From NCBI RefSeq assembly GCF_017876165.1, contig NZ_JAGINQ010000021.1:30674-94673 (forward strand): a stretch of DNA of 64,000 nt, given 5' to 3'. Positions 36,693 to 45,594 of this stretch are shown one piece after another. The notes below the pieces were generated by a model. The model was not told where the DNA came from. It worked only from the letters and a program-made list of their open reading frames with translations, and did no database searches. The first letter of the stretch is position 1. Every line of letters begins with the position of its first letter. The position numbers and the translations under genes are program-made. The DNA is from Azospirillum soli (GTDB lineage: Bacteria > Pseudomonadota > Alphaproteobacteria > Azospirillales > Azospirillaceae).

Positions 36693-36800
36693 GTGCGCAA
36701 TTCGATCGGAATTGTCACCGCGCTGAACCTCTGCATCGGTTACGCCAACGCGGTGGAGGTGGCCGCCGAGGCCCACCGAACCGGCAGGGGTGCCCGCTCA
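36693..36800 (+). pseudogene. fossil of aspartate ammonia-lyase C-terminal region
   Basis: In one frame the DNA reads NSIGIVTALNLCIGYANAV followed by EVAAEAHRTGRG, a close match in pattern to the C-terminal part of aspartate ammonia-lyase/class II fumarase enzymes, where NSIGIVTALNP and IGYxxA precede a helix ending TGRS. Only about 35 codons are recognisable; the rest of the gene is missing and the frame after it does not continue the family. It lies between the sigma-54 promoter and the symporter gene, suggesting a deleted aspA that once headed this operon. Confidence 0.6.
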
Positions 36801-36898
36801 AAACGGCTGGCTGATCCGTGCGGCGGCCCGTTTCGCCGGTTCTTTTCGATCTGTTGCCCTGGTCCCCGGCCGGGCGCCCGCACCGGGGAAGGTGAGGT

Positions 36899-38215
36899 AT
36901 GATGAACACGAACAAGCAGACGACCCTGATCATCGTCGCCATGGTGCTGGGCATCCTGGTCGGATACGCCTTCAATCTTCTGGTCAGCCCGGCGGCGGCT
37001 AAGGAGGTCGCCGGCTATTTCGCCATGGTGACCGATATTTTTCTGCGCCTGATCAAGATGATCATCGCGCCGCTGATCTTCGCGACCCTGGTCGCCGGCA
37101 TGGCCGGCATGGGCGATGCCCGCACCGTCGGCCGGATCGGCGGCAAGGCCGTGGGGTGGTTCCTGATGGCGTCGCTGGCCTCGCTCGCCATCGGCCTGGT
37201 CTTCGCGAACCTGTTGCAGCCGGGCGCCAACATGGGCGTGCCGCTGCCCGACGCCGGTGCCTCGGCCGGCCTGAAGACCTCGGCGCTGAACCTGAAGGAC
37301 TTCATCACCCACGTCTTCCCGCGCAACTTCGTGGAAGCCATGGCGAACAACGAGATCCTGCAGATCCTGGTGTTCTCGGTCTTCTTCGGTCTGGCGCTGG
37401 GGCAGTTGCGCGACACCAAGGCGGGCATGCTGGCGCAGTCCATCGAGGAGGTGGTGCCGGTGATGCTGAAGGTCACCGACTACGTCATGCGCTTCGCCCC
37501 CATCGGCGTGTTCGCCGCCGTCGCCAACGTGGTCGCGACGCAGGGCCTTGGCGTGCTGCTGGTCTACGGCAAGTTCATGGGCAGCTTCTACGTGACGCTG
37601 GCGGTGCTGTGGGCGGTGCTGATCGGCGCGGGTTTCCTGGTTCTGCGCAAGGACGTGTTCCGTCTGGTCAAGGCCGTCCGCCAGCCGATCCTGCTGGGCT
37701 TCTCCACCGCATCGAGCGAGTCGGCCTACCCGCGCGTGATGGAGCAGTTGCAGCGCTTCGGCGTCAAGGAACGGGTCGTCGGCTTCATCCTGCCGCTGGG
37801 CTATTCCTTCAACCTCGACGGGTCGATGATCTACACGACCTTCGCGGCGCTGTTCATCTCCCAGGCCTTCAACCTGCCGCTCACCATCGAGCAGCAGATC
37901 ATCATGCTGCTGGTGCTGATGGTGTCCAGCAAGGGGATTGCCGGCGTGCCTCGCTCCTCGCTGGTGGTGGTCGCCGCCGTCCTGCCCATGTTCAACCTGC
38001 CGGAGGCCGGCATCCTGCTGATCCTGGGCATCGACCACTTCCTGGACATGGGCCGCACGGCCACCAACGTGCTGGGCAACGCCATTGCCACGGCGGTGGT
38101 CGCCAAGTGGGAGAACGCCCTCGGCACCGGGGATGAGACCGACGAGGAGGCCGTTCCCGAGCCGGCTCCCGCCACGGCCGCCGTTGCCGCCCCGGCCCCT
38201 GCTGCCGCCGGGTGA
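36899..38215 (+). CDS. dicarboxylate/amino acid:cation symporter (DAACS family, GltP/DctA-like)
   Basis: A 438-residue inner-membrane symporter. Family marks are the serine-rich hairpin STASSESAYPRV, GYSFNLDGSMIY, the second hairpin SSKGIAGVPRSSL, and GRTATNVLGNAIA that forms substrate and cation sites. Substrates of the family are C4-dicarboxylates, aspartate or glutamate. The C-terminal 30 residues are an Ala/Pro/Glu-rich tail. The context (sigma-54 promoter, fossil aspA, DctBD-type genes immediately downstream) points to dicarboxylate or aspartate uptake. ATG 36899 is used; ATG 36902 follows directly. Confidence 0.88.
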   Translation: MMNTNKQTTLIIVAMVLGILVGYAFNLLVSPAAAKEVAGYFAMVTDIFLRLIKMIIAPLIFATLVAGMAGMGDARTVGRIGGKAVGWFLMASLASLAIGLVFANLLQPGANMGVPLPDAGASAGLKTSALNLKDFITHVFPRNFVEAMANNEILQILVFSVFFGLALGQLRDTKAGMLAQSIEEVVPVMLKVTDYVMRFAPIGVFAAVANVVATQGLGVLLVYGKFMGSFYVTLAVLWAVLIGAGFLVLRKDVFRLVKAVRQPILLGFSTASSESAYPRVMEQLQRFGVKERVVGFILPLGYSFNLDGSMIYTTFAALFISQAFNLPLTIEQQIIMLLVLMVSSKGIAGVPRSSLVVVAAVLPMFNLPEAGILLILGIDHFLDMGRTATNVLGNAIATAVVAKWENALGTGDETDEEAVPEPAPATAAVAAPAPAAAG

Positions 38216-38305
38216 CGCCGTCACCGCCCGCCCATGTCCATGGGTGCCCCTCATGGAGTGCGGGCGGGCGCCCGTTCGGGCCACATCTGCTATGATGCCG
38301 TCTCC

Positions 38306-40261
38306 ATGATGCTCAGGCGTTTTCTGGTGTCGGTCCGCAGGATGTCGCTCGCCCGTCTTCTCCGCCGGTTCGGCCTGCTGCTTCCGGGCCTCGCCGTGCT
38401 GGCGCTGGCCGCCGGTGCCGTGGACTACCGCGTCAGCGAGGCCATGGGCTTGGCCGAGCTTCAGCAGACCGGCCACCACCGGCTGGATCTCTACGGCGCC
38501 AGCCTGGAACGCGAGATCGACAAGTACGCCTATTTCCCGGCCACGCTGGATCTGGAGCGCGACGTGCTCGACCTCGTGGCGCGCGGCGCGCCGGTGGCGC
38601 AGGCGGTCAACCTCTATCTGGAACGGTTGAACCAGCGCGCCGGCACGCTGTCCATCTACGTGCTGGACCGCCGGGGCCATGTGGTCGCCACCAGCAATTG
38701 GAACCGGCCCGACAGCTTCATGGGCGAGGACCTGTCCTACCGCCCCTATTTCATCGAGGCGGCGAACGGGCGCCCCGGCCGCTTTTTCGGCGTCGGCACC
38801 ACGCGGGGCGAGCCCGGCTACTACCTGTCGTCCCCGCTGACGGACAATGGCGAGACGGTCGGCGGCGAGACGGTCGGCGTCGCCGTCGTCAAGGTCAGCC
38901 TGGAACAGTTGGAGCAGTCCTGGACGACGGTGGAGGCGCCGGTTCTGGTCACCGACGAGAACGGGGTGGTGATCCTCGCCTCCGTGCCGTCCTGGAAGTT
39001 CACCACGATCCGCCCCCTTGACGAGGGCACCCGCCGCCAATTCGAGCGCACGCTGCAATACAACGCCCGCCCCCTGCCGCCGCTCGGCCTTGTCCCAGTG
39101 CGGACGGTGGGGAGCGGCGCGGACCTCGTCACCCTGGCCCGGCCATCCCATGGCGTGGTGGAGGAAGCGACGGTGTTCCCCGTTTCCGGCACCTTCCTGG
39201 CCCAGACGGCGCCCCTGCGCGGCACGGGCTGGACGCTGACCGTGCTGTCGCCGGTCAAGCAGGTCAGCAGCATGGCCTGGACGCGCGCCGCACTGGCCGC
39301 TATCGGCAGCGCCTTCGTCGCTATCCTGCTGGTGTTGTGGAACCTGCGCCGGCTGCACCTGCGCGACCGGCTGCGCGCCCGCGAGGCCTTGCAGCGCGCC
39401 CATGACGAACTGGAACGCAAGGTCGAGGAACGGACCCGGACGCTGCGCGCCGCCCAGGACGAGCTGGTCCACGCCGGCAAGCTGGCGGTCATCGGGCAGC
39501 TTTCGGCCGGGCTGGCGCACGAGTTGAACCAGCCCTTGGCAGCACTCCGCACCCTGTCGGGGAACGCGGTCAAGTTCATGCAGCGGGGCAATCTGGAGGC
39601 CGCCCAGGGCAACCTGGACCGCATCGGCCAGCTGGTGGACGGCATGGGAACGCTGACCAGCCAGCTGAAATCCTTCGCCCGCAAATCGTCGGGAGCGCCG
39701 CGCCCGGTGGCGGTCCGGACCTGCGCCGACAACGCCCTGTTCCTGCTGGACCAGCGCCTGCGCCGCGCCGGTGTGCGGGTGGAGTTGGAGTTCGGCGACG
39801 GCGTCGTGGCGCTCTGCGACCCCAACCGCTTGGAACAGGTGCTGGTCAACCTGATCGCCAACGCGCTCGACGCCATGGACGGGTGCCGTGACCCGCTGCT
39901 GCGGCTGAGCGGCCGGCGCGAGGACGGGCGCGTCCTGATCGAGGTGCGCGACACCGGCACGGGTCTGCCGGATGAGGTTCTGCCCCGGCTGTTCGAACCG
40001 TTCTTCACCACGAAAGATTCCGGCAAGGGTCCCGGCGGCGGCCTCGGCTTGGGGCTTGCCATCTCGGCCGGGATCGTGCGTGACTTCGGCGGCACGCTGG
40101 CCGGGAGCAACGCACCCGGCGGGGGCGCCGTTTTCACCGTGAACATTCCCGCCGCCCCAGCCGCCCCCGATCCCGCCCCCGATTCCGATGGCGAAGAGGC
40201 CCGACCAGCCGGAGACGTCGAATGCCCGAAATTCTCCCCGAAGCCCTGCCGCGAGGCTTGA
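38306..40261 (+). CDS. dctB: DctB-type sensor histidine kinase
   Basis: A 651-residue membrane sensor (start ATG 38306; ATG 38309 and 38342 are alternatives). TM1 lies near residues 17-40, then a periplasmic double-PDC sensor domain of about 270 residues with DRRGHVVATSNWN, DLSYRPYF and GYYLSSP, TM2 near 330-350, a coiled coil and a histidine kinase core with His405 in LAHELNQPLAALR, which is the DctB-type H-box. The ATP-binding part has NLIANALDAMDG, RDTGTGLP and GLGLAIS. DctB senses C4-dicarboxylates in the periplasm. It overlaps dctD by 40 bp. Confidence 0.88.
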   Translation: MMLRRFLVSVRRMSLARLLRRFGLLLPGLAVLALAAGAVDYRVSEAMGLAELQQTGHHRLDLYGASLEREIDKYAYFPATLDLERDVLDLVARGAPVAQAVNLYLERLNQRAGTLSIYVLDRRGHVVATSNWNRPDSFMGEDLSYRPYFIEAANGRPGRFFGVGTTRGEPGYYLSSPLTDNGETVGGETVGVAVVKVSLEQLEQSWTTVEAPVLVTDENGVVILASVPSWKFTTIRPLDEGTRRQFERTLQYNARPLPPLGLVPVRTVGSGADLVTLARPSHGVVEEATVFPVSGTFLAQTAPLRGTGWTLTVLSPVKQVSSMAWTRAALAAIGSAFVAILLVLWNLRRLHLRDRLRAREALQRAHDELERKVEERTRTLRAAQDELVHAGKLAVIGQLSAGLAHELNQPLAALRTLSGNAVKFMQRGNLEAAQGNLDRIGQLVDGMGTLTSQLKSFARKSSGAPRPVAVRTCADNALFLLDQRLRRAGVRVELEFGDGVVALCDPNRLEQVLVNLIANALDAMDGCRDPLLRLSGRREDGRVLIEVRDTGTGLPDEVLPRLFEPFFTTKDSGKGPGGGLGLGLAISAGIVRDFGGTLAGSNAPGGGAVFTVNIPAAPAAPDPAPDSDGEEARPAGDVECPKFSPKPCREA

Positions 40262-41577
40262 AGGTCCTGATCGTCGAGGACGATGCCAACGTCCGCCTCG
40301 GCTGCCAGCAGGCCTTGCAGCTGGAGGATATTCCGGTCGAGGCGGTGGACACGGCCGAGAAAGCCCGCCGTCTGGTCGCCGCCGATTTTCCCGGCGTGGT
40401 GGTCACCGACATCCGGCTGCCCGGCGCGGACGGCATGGACCTGCTGCATCACCTGCTGCACCTCGACCCCGACCTGCCGGTGGTGCTGATGACCGGGCAC
40501 GGCGACGTGTCGCTGGCGGTGCAGGCGATGAAGGCGGGCGCGCACGACTTCATCGAGAAGCCCTTCTCCTCCGATTATCTGGTCGAGGTGGTACGGCGCG
40601 CGTTGGAAAAGCGCCGCCTGACGCTGGAAGTGCGGGACCTGCGGGAAAAGCTGCGGAACCGGCGGAGCATCGACGCCCGTCTGATCGGCAACTCTCCGGC
40701 GATGGAGCGAGTGCGCCGGCTGATTGCCGACCTCGGCGACAGCGCGGCCGACGTGTTGATCCACGGCGAGACCGGGACCGGAAAGGAGTTGGTTGCGCGC
40801 TGCCTGCACGACGCCAGCCCGCGCCGCACCGGCAACTTCGTCGCCGTCAACTGCGGCGGCCTGCCGGAAAGCCTGATCGACAGCGAGATTTTCGGGCACG
40901 AAGCTGGGGCCTTCACGGGTGCCGGCAAGCGGCGCATCGGCAAGATCGAGCACGCCAACGGCGGCACCCTGTTTCTCGACGAGATCGAGAGCATGCCGAT
41001 GCCCATGCAGATCAAGCTGCTGCGCGTTCTGCAGGAGCGCACGCTGGAGCGGCTGGGCTCCAACACCGCGATCCCCGTGGATTGCCGCGTGATCGCCGCC
41101 ACCAAAGTGGACCTGCGCGAGCTGGCGGACCGGGGGCTATTCCGCGCCGACCTTTATTACCGCCTGAACGTCGCGACTCTACCGCTGCCGCCCCTGCGCG
41201 AACGGCGCGAGGACATCCCTTTGCTGTTCGAGCAGTTCGCGTTGGAGGCCGCGTCGCGCCACGGGCGCCCGGTCCCCGAACCCGACGCGGAGCGCACGCG
41301 CCGCCTGATGGCCCATCATTGGCCCGGCAACGTGCGGGAACTGCGCAACGTGGCGGACCGCTGCGTTCTCGGCATCGAGGGCGGCTTTCCGCCCTTCGGC
41401 GCGCCGGTCACGCCCGCCCGTCCCCTGGCGGAGACCGTCGATGCCTTCGAACGAGCCCTGATCGCCGAGGCGCTGCGCCGCAACGGCAACAGTTTGGCGC
41501 GGGCCAGCGAGGAGTTGCAGGTCGCCAAGACGACCCTGCACGACAAGATTCGAAAGCACAGGCTGGCCACCTCCTGA
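40222..41577 (+). CDS. dctD: DctD-type sigma-54-dependent response regulator
   Basis: A 451-residue NtrC-family activator: receiver domain with phospho-acceptor Asp63 (VVVTDIRLPG) and Lys in IEKPF, then an AAA+ domain with Walker A GETGTGKE (182-189), the sigma-54 contact loop GAFTGA (229-234) and Walker B TLFLDE (249-254), and a Fis-type HTH at the C-terminus (EALRRNGNSLARASEELQV, near 420-440). It would bind upstream palindromes and open a sigma-54 promoter when phosphorylated by the overlapping DctB gene product. The upstream sites at 36416-36460 fit. Confidence 0.9.
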   Translation: MPEILPEALPRGLKVLIVEDDANVRLGCQQALQLEDIPVEAVDTAEKARRLVAADFPGVVVTDIRLPGADGMDLLHHLLHLDPDLPVVLMTGHGDVSLAVQAMKAGAHDFIEKPFSSDYLVEVVRRALEKRRLTLEVRDLREKLRNRRSIDARLIGNSPAMERVRRLIADLGDSAADVLIHGETGTGKELVARCLHDASPRRTGNFVAVNCGGLPESLIDSEIFGHEAGAFTGAGKRRIGKIEHANGGTLFLDEIESMPMPMQIKLLRVLQERTLERLGSNTAIPVDCRVIAATKVDLRELADRGLFRADLYYRLNVATLPLPPLRERREDIPLLFEQFALEAASRHGRPVPEPDAERTRRLMAHHWPGNVRELRNVADRCVLGIEGGFPPFGAPVTPARPLAETVDAFERALIAEALRRNGNSLARASEELQVAKTTLHDKIRKHRLATS

Positions 41578-41696
41578 TGGGACCATCGGCGATCAACGGA
41601 TCGACAACGCAGAGAACTTCGTCGAAGCTACGCCGGGCAACCTCGTGTCGGGCGCCCAATGATGAAATGGCTTGCCGACGAACCGGAGACCTCTCG

Positions 41697-42977
41697 ATGA
41701 CCACCGACCCCCGTGCCCTGCTTCGCCGCATGTTCGACGCGGCGGTCGGCGCCGCCCAGCCGGCGCTCTGCGTGCCCGCCCACCTGCCCGAGCCGCCCAA
41801 GGGCCGGCTGGTGGTGATTGGCGCTGGCAAGGCTTCGGCGGCGATGGCGCGGGCGGTCGAGGATCACTGGCCGGGGGGCCTCTCCGGCCTCGTGGTCACC
41901 CGTTACGGCTACAAAGTGCCGTGCGAGCGCATCGAGATCGTGGAAGCGGCGCATCCGGTGCCCGACGCCGCCGGGCTGGAGGCCGCCAAGCGCATCCAGG
42001 CGCTGGTCCAGGGTCTCACCCCCGACGATCTCGTCCTGTGCCTGATCTCTGGCGGCGGCTCGGCGCTGCTGGCCTTGCCGCTCAACGGGTTGACGCTGGA
42101 GGACAAGCAGACCGTCAACCGCGCCCTGCTGAAATCCGGCGCCACCATCGCCGAGATGAACTGCGTGCGCCGCCACTTGTCCGCCGTGAAGGGCGGCCGG
42201 CTGGCTGCCGCCTGCCATCCGGCGAAGGTGGTCACGCTGCTGCTGTCCGATGTGCCGGGCGACAACCCGATGGACATCGCCTCCGGCCCGACCGTCGCGG
42301 ACCCGACCACGTGCGGCGACGCGCTGGCGATCATCCGCCGTTACGGCATCGACGTTCCGGCGCATGTCCTGACGGTGCTGGAAAGCGGACAGGGCGAGAG
42401 CGTCAAGCCCGACGATCCGCGCCTTGCCGGCTGCGAGGCGCGCATGATCGCCACCCCGCAGATGGCCTTGGAGGCGGCGGCATCCGTGGCGGCCGAGGCC
42501 GGCTACCCGGTGCACATCCTCAGCGACCGCATCGAGGGCGAGGCAAGGGATGTCGGAAAGGTGCTGGCCGGCCTTGCCCTCCAGGTGGCCGAACGCGGGC
42601 AGCCCTTCACCGGGCCCTGCATCCTGCTGTCGGGCGGCGAGACCACCGTAACGGTGCGCGGGCAGGGAAGGGGTGGGCGCAACGTCGAATTCCTGCTGTC
42701 GCTGGGGGTCGCGCTCGACGGGCACCCGCGCATCCACGCGCTGGCCGGCGACACGGACGGGGTGGACGGGCTGGAGGAGATCGCCGGTGCCTATCTCGGC
42801 CCCGACAGTCTGGCCCGCGCCTGGAGCCAGGGCATCAACCCGAAGGACCGCCTCGCCGACAACGACGGCCACGGCTTCTTCGAAGCGCTGGGTGACAGCG
42901 TCGTCACCGGCCCAACCCTGACCAACGTCAACGATTTCCGCGCGATCCTGATCGCGTCGCCCTCGGAGTCGTCGTAG
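41697..42977 (+). CDS. glycerate 2-kinase/hydroxypyruvate reductase-type (DUF4147) protein
   Basis: A 426-residue member of the TtuD/GckA family: LVVIGAGKASAAMARAVE near the N-terminus, SGGGSALLALPL and SDVPGDNPMDIASGPTV in the middle, and the C-terminal GDTDGVDG. These enzymes phosphorylate D-glycerate to 2-phosphoglycerate; older names call them hydroxypyruvate reductase. They act in tartrate, glycerate and serine-cycle pathways. ATG 41697 has GGAGACC upstream. It is 119 bp downstream of dctD and could be an independent unit or part of it. Confidence 0.85.
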   Translation: MTTDPRALLRRMFDAAVGAAQPALCVPAHLPEPPKGRLVVIGAGKASAAMARAVEDHWPGGLSGLVVTRYGYKVPCERIEIVEAAHPVPDAAGLEAAKRIQALVQGLTPDDLVLCLISGGGSALLALPLNGLTLEDKQTVNRALLKSGATIAEMNCVRRHLSAVKGGRLAAACHPAKVVTLLLSDVPGDNPMDIASGPTVADPTTCGDALAIIRRYGIDVPAHVLTVLESGQGESVKPDDPRLAGCEARMIATPQMALEAAASVAAEAGYPVHILSDRIEGEARDVGKVLAGLALQVAERGQPFTGPCILLSGGETTVTVRGQGRGGRNVEFLLSLGVALDGHPRIHALAGDTDGVDGLEEIAGAYLGPDSLARAWSQGINPKDRLADNDGHGFFEALGDSVVTGPTLTNVNDFRAILIASPSESS

Positions 42978-42983
42978 GCGTCG

Positions 42984-43877
42984 TCACGCGCGGTACCGCA
43001 GCGCCTCGACCAGCACCGCGAAGGCGGCCGAGGGCTGGCGCCGGCTCGGGTAATAGAGATGGTAGCCGGGGAATGACGGGCACCAGTCCTCCAGGACCCG
43101 CACCAAGCGGCCGTCCGCAAGGTGCTCCGTGACTTCATCCTCCATGACGAAACCGAGTCCGAACCCGGCGGCGGCGGCTTGGACGATCATGCTGGTGTTG
43201 TTGAAGGCAAGTTGCCCCTCGACGCGCACCCGCAGTTCGCGGCCGTCCTTTTCCAGTTCCCAGGGGTAAAGCGTACCGGAACTCTGCAGGCGCAGGTTGA
43301 TGCACCGGTGCTCACCCAGATCCTGCGGTGTGCGGGGAATGGGGCGCGTTTCGAAATAGGTGGGCGAGCCGACCACCGCCATCCGCAGGTCCGGACCGAT
43401 CCGCGTGGCGATCATGTCCTTGGCGAGAGCCTCGCCGAGCCGGACGCCGGCATCGAACCGTTCCGTCACGATGTCGGTCAGGGCGGAGTCGATGCACAGT
43501 TCCACGTGAATGTCGGGATAATCGGGAAGCAGCTTTTCGAGCGCGGGCCACAGGATGGAGGTTGCGGCGTGCTGCGCCGTCGTGATGCGGATGATCCCGG
43601 CCGGCTTCTCGCGCAGTTCGCTCAGCGAGGCAAGCTGGGCGCCGATGCTGTCCAGGGCCGGCTTCAGCGTAGTAAGCAGCCGCTCTCCCGCCTCGGTCGG
43701 CGCGACGCTCCGGGTGGTCCGGGTCAGCAGGCGCACGCCGACCCGCGTTTCCAGGCGCCGGATCGTGTGGCTCAGCGTTGATTGCGAGGTGCCCAGCTTC
43801 GCGGCGGCGCGGGTGAAGCTCCGCTCCTCGGCCACCGTCAGGAAGGCGTTGAGGTCGGCCAACTCCTCGCGCTGCAT
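42984..43877 (-). CDS. LysR-family transcriptional regulator
   Basis: A 297-residue LysR regulator with HTH at about 5-62 (FTRAAAKLGTSQSTLSHTIRRL) and the usual substrate domain from about 90 (GIIRITTAQHAATSILW), of the subgroup often called PecT/YafC-like. It converges with the glycerate kinase gene (6 bp apart) and is divergent from the cupin and alcohol dehydrogenase genes at 44004 and 44467. The 126-bp intergenic region includes a short AT-rich stretch and is the expected site of its operator. Confidence 0.9.
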   Translation of the reverse strand: MQREELADLNAFLTVAEERSFTRAAAKLGTSQSTLSHTIRRLETRVGVRLLTRTTRSVAPTEAGERLLTTLKPALDSIGAQLASLSELREKPAGIIRITTAQHAATSILWPALEKLLPDYPDIHVELCIDSALTDIVTERFDAGVRLGEALAKDMIATRIGPDLRMAVVGSPTYFETRPIPRTPQDLGEHRCINLRLQSSGTLYPWELEKDGRELRVRVEGQLAFNNTSMIVQAAAAGFGLGFVMEDEVTEHLADGRLVRVLEDWCPSFPGYHLYYPSRRQPSAAFAVLVEALRYRA

Positions 43878-44003
43878 TCATGAACCCCCGATATGACCGC
43901 ATGCAATTTATACCAGCTAATCCCTGAAAAGCCTCCGGTCTAGATCCTCGCTTGCCGACGGCCGTGCGAAAAACCGTCGGCCCCAACGGCGCGGAGGACG
44001 ACG

Positions 44004-44393
44004 ATGGACATCAAGCGCAGCGGCTCGCAGCCTTCGAGGAAGGGGCCCGAGGAGTATTTCACCGGCACCGTCCGGATCGACGCGCCGTTCAGCGGCAGCG
44101 GCGATCTGAGCGGCGCGATCGTCACCTTCGAGCCCGGCGCGCGCACCGCGTGGCACACGCACCCGCGCGGCCAGACCTTGCTGGTCACCTCGGGCCTCGG
44201 TCGCGCGCAGCGGGAGGGCGGGCCGGTCGAGGAAATCCGCCCCGGCGACATCGTCTGGTTCGCCCCCGGCGAGAAGCACTGGCATGGCGCCGCGCCCGAT
44301 TGCGCGATGACGCACATCGCCATTGCCGAGATGCGGGATGGCAAGGCGGTCGATTGGTTGGAGAAAGTGACCGACGAGCAATACGGCGGCTGA
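44004..44393 (+). CDS. cupin-domain protein (quercetinase/RmlC-like fold)
   Basis: A 129-residue single cupin with a metal site: His51, His53 and Gln57 (WHTHPRGQTLL) in motif 1 and His92/His94 (EKHWHGA) in motif 2, with PGDIVWFAPGE between. These small cupins are common beside LysR-regulated dehydrogenase genes. The reaction is unknown. Start at ATG 44004; a divergent LysR gene lies upstream and an alcohol dehydrogenase gene downstream after 73 bp. Confidence 0.78.
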   Translation: MDIKRSGSQPSRKGPEEYFTGTVRIDAPFSGSGDLSGAIVTFEPGARTAWHTHPRGQTLLVTSGLGRAQREGGPVEEIRPGDIVWFAPGEKHWHGAAPDCAMTHIAIAEMRDGKAVDWLEKVTDEQYGG

Positions 44394-44466
44394 AGCACGA
44401 CGGCTGAAATATGGTGGCTGACCGGCTGCCCCTCATGACCACAGCGATCAACAAACAGGTTTAGCG

Positions 44467-45531
44467 ATGAAGACCATCGGTTACGCCGCGCAGTCGGCGG
44501 AATCCCCGCTTGCCGCTTACCGTTTCGAGCGGCGCGCGTTGCGTCCCGACGATGTGGCGATGGAGGTGCTCTACTGCGGCGTCTGCCATTCCGACCTGCA
44601 CACCACCCGCAACGACTGGGGGTGGACGCAGTATCCGGCGCTTCCCGGCCACGAGATCGTCGGCCGCGTGGTCGCGGTCGGGCCCGAGGTCACCCGCCAC
44701 AAGATCGGCGACCATGTCGCGGTCGGCTGCATGGTGGACAGCTGCCAGGACTGCGACCAGTGCCGCAAGGGGGAGGAGCAGTTTTGCCGCAACGGCCGCA
44801 CGGACACCTACAACGGCCTGGACCGGGTGACCGGCGAGAACACGCTGGGCGGCTATTCGAAGCACATCGTCGTGCGCGAGCCGTTCGTGCTGAGCGTGCC
44901 AGACGCGCTGGACCTCGCGAAGGTCGGGCCGCTGCTGTGCGCCGGCATCACGACCTATTCCCCGCTGCGCAGCTGGAACGCCGGGCCGGGCAGCCGCGTC
45001 GGCGTCGTCGGGCTGGGCGGGCTCGGCCACATGGCGGTCAAGCTCGCCTCCGCGCTCGGCGCGCACGTCACGGTGATGAGCCGTTCGGCGGGCAAGGAGG
45101 CGGACGCGCTGGAGCTGGGCGCCGACCGGGTTCTCATCTCCACCGACGCGGACGCCATGGCGAAGGCGGCGAACAGCTTCGACCTCATCATCGACACGGT
45201 TCCGGTGAAGCACGACGTCAACCCGTACCTGCCGCTGCTCGACGTTGACGGCACGCTCTGCCTCGTCGGGCAGGTCGGCCCGCTCGCCGAGCCGAACACG
45301 GCCCCGCTCATTCTGGGGCGCCGCCGCGTCGCCGGGTCGCTGATCGGCGGGATCGCCGAAACGCAGGAGATGCTGGACTTCTGCGCCCGCAAGGGGATCG
45401 TGCCGGAGGTCGAGATGATCCGCATGGAGCAGATCAACGAGGCCTTCGAGCGGCTGGAGCGTGCCGACGTGCGCTACCGCTTCGTGATCGACATGGCCTC
45501 GCTGCCGGCTCCGGCGGATACGCCCTTCTGA
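44467..45531 (+). CDS. zinc-dependent NAD(P)-alcohol dehydrogenase (YahK/CAD-type)
   Basis: A 354-residue medium-chain dehydrogenase. Catalytic zinc ligands are Cys40 (CGVCHSD) and His62-Glu63 (GHEIVG); the structural zinc uses Cys93, Cys96, Cys99 and Cys107. The cofactor loop GVVGLGGLGHMAVKLA is of the NADP-preferring type. YahK-type enzymes reduce aldehydes broadly. It is probably under control of the divergent LysR gene and co-transcribed with the cupin gene. The specific aldehyde or alcohol cannot be determined. Confidence 0.9.
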   Translation: MKTIGYAAQSAESPLAAYRFERRALRPDDVAMEVLYCGVCHSDLHTTRNDWGWTQYPALPGHEIVGRVVAVGPEVTRHKIGDHVAVGCMVDSCQDCDQCRKGEEQFCRNGRTDTYNGLDRVTGENTLGGYSKHIVVREPFVLSVPDALDLAKVGPLLCAGITTYSPLRSWNAGPGSRVGVVGLGGLGHMAVKLASALGAHVTVMSRSAGKEADALELGADRVLISTDADAMAKAANSFDLIIDTVPVKHDVNPYLPLLDVDGTLCLVGQVGPLAEPNTAPLILGRRRVAGSLIGGIAETQEMLDFCARKGIVPEVEMIRMEQINEAFERLERADVRYRFVIDMASLPAPADTPF

Positions 45532-45594
45532 TCACTGGTATGCATTGGGTCCGAAGGGTGCGCCAAATCCGGCGTGGCCTGATAGACTGCGGCC

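Noticed and set aside
36740..39520. Minus-strand frame of 926 codons opposite the symporter and dctB
   Set aside because: Antisense shadow; the plus strand encodes recognisable DAACS and DctB proteins.
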